Below, in pieces: positions 6,046-7,126 of a DNA stretch of 7,126 bases. Source of the DNA: Tenericutes bacterium ADurb.BinA155 (GTDB lineage Bacteria > Bacillota_I > Bacilli_A > RFN20 > CAG-826); NCBI GenBank assembly GCA_002068375.1, contig MVZL01000062.1, forward strand, positions 1 to 7,126. The letters run 5' to 3'. The translations under genes were made by a program, and so were the position numbers. The notes under the pieces were generated by a model. That model had not been told where the DNA came from. It saw only the letters and a list, made by a program, of their open reading frames with translations, and searched no databases. How positions within the stretch are numbered: the first letter of the stretch is position 1; each line of letters opens with the position of its first letter.

Positions 6046-6672
6046 ATGAAAACAAAGATTATGGCGGGGATCGCTCTTACCGCGATTGCCGCGACCGGAG
6101 TGGTTGGGGGATTTGCGATTGCTAATGGTGGTCTCAATAGCGCGGTCAACGCCGGCTATGCTTCGACTCACAGCCTCGTCTTCAGCTCGACTCAGAATAA
6201 GCCGGCTTCGTCCGCTGCTTATCAGATTACTGATTCTTCGATGAACCTTCATGACGGGGGTTATGTGTGGGCGGAATTCCATAATGGAACCACGGTTTCG
6301 GATAGCACCTTGAATTTCAATACCGAATCGACCGTTGTCAAGGCTTCGGCTGGCACCCATGGTAGCGTGGCTGCAAACCAACTCATGATCGATGTTTGGA
6401 CCAACGGTGCTACTAGCGTGACTTGCACATTCAGTTTCGATTCGACCAAAGTCGATACTTCCAATAACAAACTCAGCGTTTACTCGGATGGCGGTTATCC
6501 GACTGCCGGTGGTACGCCCGCTTCGTCGTGGCCTCTTACCAGCGGGACTCAGGTTAACGTCGATGTGACCGGCAACAATCACATTACGATTCAACTCTAC
6601 GTTTTGGGCAAAGACGCTACGAACGATCCGGTTATCACCGTCACTGGTCTGACCGTGAACTTCGCCTGCTAA
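6046..6672 (+). CDS. Secreted protein, tandem paralogue 1, ending in Cys
   Basis: A 208-residue protein. Residues 1-36 form a signal peptide: Lys2 and Lys4, then an Ala/Gly/Ile-rich core at 5-26, and a likely signal peptidase I cut after VNA at residue 36. The mature part is low in charge and rich in Ser, Thr, Asn and Gly, with alternating strand-like segments suggesting a beta sandwich; no catalytic motif is visible. It has Cys127 (SVTCTFSF) and a final Cys208 (LTVNFAC), which could form a disulfide or attach the protein at the surface. The signal peptide is almost the same as that of the next gene (29 of 36 identical), and SLVFS at 43-47 lines up with SLTYS there. A strong ribosome binding site, a structured leader and a terminator flank it, suggesting high and regulated expression. 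Function unknown; a surface structural or glycan-contact role is only a guess. Confidence 0.8.
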   Translation: MKTKIMAGIALTAIAATGVVGGFAIANGGLNSAVNAGYASTHSLVFSSTQNKPASSAAYQITDSSMNLHDGGYVWAEFHNGTTVSDSTLNFNTESTVVKASAGTHGSVAANQLMIDVWTNGATSVTCTFSFDSTKVDTSNNKLSVYSDGGYPTAGGTPASSWPLTSGTQVNVDVTGNNHITIQLYVLGKDATNDPVITVTGLTVNFAC

Positions 6673-6695
6673 TTCGTTTCTTGTCCGATTTCATT

Positions 6696-6736
6696 CCCCA
6701 AGAAGATTCTGATTCAGTCCTCTTGGGGGTTTCTTA
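6696..6736 (+). terminator. Terminator or attenuator between the two paralogues
   Basis: CCCCAAGA (6696-6703) pairs with TCTTGGGG (6721-6728); inner GA/TC and CTG/CAG pairs extend the stem with small bulges. The tail is GTTTCTTATTT rather than a clean T-run, so some read-through into the next gene is likely. I see no convincing promoter of its own for that gene. Confidence 0.7.
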
Positions 6737-6737
6737 T

Positions 6738-6763
6738 TTCAAAGGATGCTTGTCATCCTTGAA
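6738..6763 (+). promoter_or_regulatory. Stem-loop just upstream of the third gene's ribosome binding site
   Basis: TTCAAAGGATG (6738-6748) and CATCCTTGAA (6754-6763) form a 10-bp stem with one bulged A and a 5-base loop. The ribosome binding site begins five bases later. Its place mirrors the leader hairpin of the previous gene, so it may protect the 5' end of a processed or read-through message. Confidence 0.5.
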
Positions 6764-6768
6764 CCCTT

Positions 6769-6775
6769 AGGAGGT
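6769..6775 (+). promoter_or_regulatory. Near-perfect ribosome binding site of the third secreted-protein gene
   Basis: AGGAGGT, fully complementary to the 16S tail, lies eight bases before the ATG at 6784 and fixes that start. Confidence 0.85.
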
Positions 6776-6783
6776 CCAAGAAC

Positions 6784-7126
6784 ATGAAAACAAAGATTAT
6801 GGCTGGGCTTGCGATCGTGGCGATTGCGGCGACGGGAGTAGTGGGTGGCTTTGCGATCGCTCATGGCGCGTTCAATAGCGCGCTTAACGCGACAAACGCC
6901 AAGAGCCTGACTTATAGCCATACGGTCAATCCGTATGTGAGTGGTTCAGAAAGTTATGTTGCCAAGACCATTGCGACCGGGACCTTCAATGGTGATAGCG
7001 GGATTGCTACCACCCTTAAGGGATCCTATGGTTGCACCCTTCAGGACTCGAGTGAGACCGGCAGCGGTTATGCTTCTTTGATCGCGCCTTCGACTTCTTT
7101 TCTTGCCACCCTCACTTTTACGGCGG
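6784..7126 (+). CDS. Secreted protein, tandem paralogue 2 (runs off the right edge)
   Basis: 114 codons are visible with no stop. Residues 1-36 are a signal peptide nearly the same as that of the gene before it: 29 of 36 residues are identical, with the same likely cut after Ala36 (ALNA). The first 20 coding bases are identical too, but synonymous changes accumulate after that, so this is an old duplication and not a recent copy. Beyond the signal peptide, only a short stretch (SLTYSHTVN, against SLVFSSTQN in the neighbour) still aligns by eye; the rest is Ser/Thr/Gly-rich strand-like sequence with one cysteine at 84. It is probably a surface or secreted beta-sandwich protein. With no clear promoter of its own, it may depend on read-through of the imperfect terminator at 6696-6736. 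The C-terminus, and so whether it also ends in Cys, lies outside the window. Confidence 0.75.
   Translation, partial: MKTKIMAGLAIVAIAATGVVGGFAIAHGAFNSALNATNAKSLTYSHTVNPYVSGSESYVAKTIATGTFNGDSGIATTLKGSYGCTLQDSSETGSGYASLIAPSTSFLATLTFTA

Noticed and set aside
5902..6594. Minus-strand open frame of 230 codons
   Set aside because: It lies opposite the well-supported secreted-protein gene and its structured leader, has no ribosome binding site, and gives an Arg/Ser/His-rich product with no recognisable domain. It is a shadow.

Overview
The window looks like chromosomal sequence from a bacterium of mid GC content, most plausibly an uncultivated Bacillota (Bacilli) lineage. That placement is inference. 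It rests on AGGAGG-type ribosome binding sites, Rho-independent terminators, a catabolite-box-like operator, and small secreted Ser/Thr/Asn-rich paralogues whose last residues form a beta strand ending in Cys. All tryptophans in the genes are TGG and one gene stops at TGA, so I read it with the standard bacterial code.

Left part (1-5031): a helicase/nuclease locus. A gene on the minus strand, cut by the left edge, encodes a phospholipase-D-type (HKD) nuclease domain leading into what looks like the start of a superfamily 2 helicase. Divergent from it, a two-gene plus-strand operon encodes a 1000-residue superfamily 1 (Upf1-like, COG1112-type) helicase with a C-terminal PD-(D/E)XK-like nuclease, followed 15 bases later by a 421-residue protein with a coiled-coil middle and a C-terminal GIY-YIG nuclease domain. 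Three different nuclease folds and two helicases side by side suggest a defence or DNA-processing system. It resembles Mokosh in combining a COG1112 helicase with a PLD nuclease, but not in layout. The divergent start region holds a good sigma-70 promoter, placed so that the helicase message would be almost leaderless.

Right part (5032-7126): three secreted-protein genes in a row on the plus strand, the last cut by the right edge. The second and third share 29 of the first 36 residues (a signal peptide with the same predicted cleavage site) while their mature parts have diverged. The first two end in similar strands finishing with Cys. The 272-base gap before the second gene is unusually structured. 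In order it holds a strong terminator, alternative hairpins, a LacI/CcpA-like box, a perfect 9-1-9 dyad, a candidate promoter and an 11-bp-arm inverted repeat that would form a stem-loop at the very 5' end of the mRNA, then a strong ribosome binding site. The third gene also has a stem-loop just before a strong ribosome binding site. I see no tRNA, rRNA, CRISPR array, transposase or integrase.
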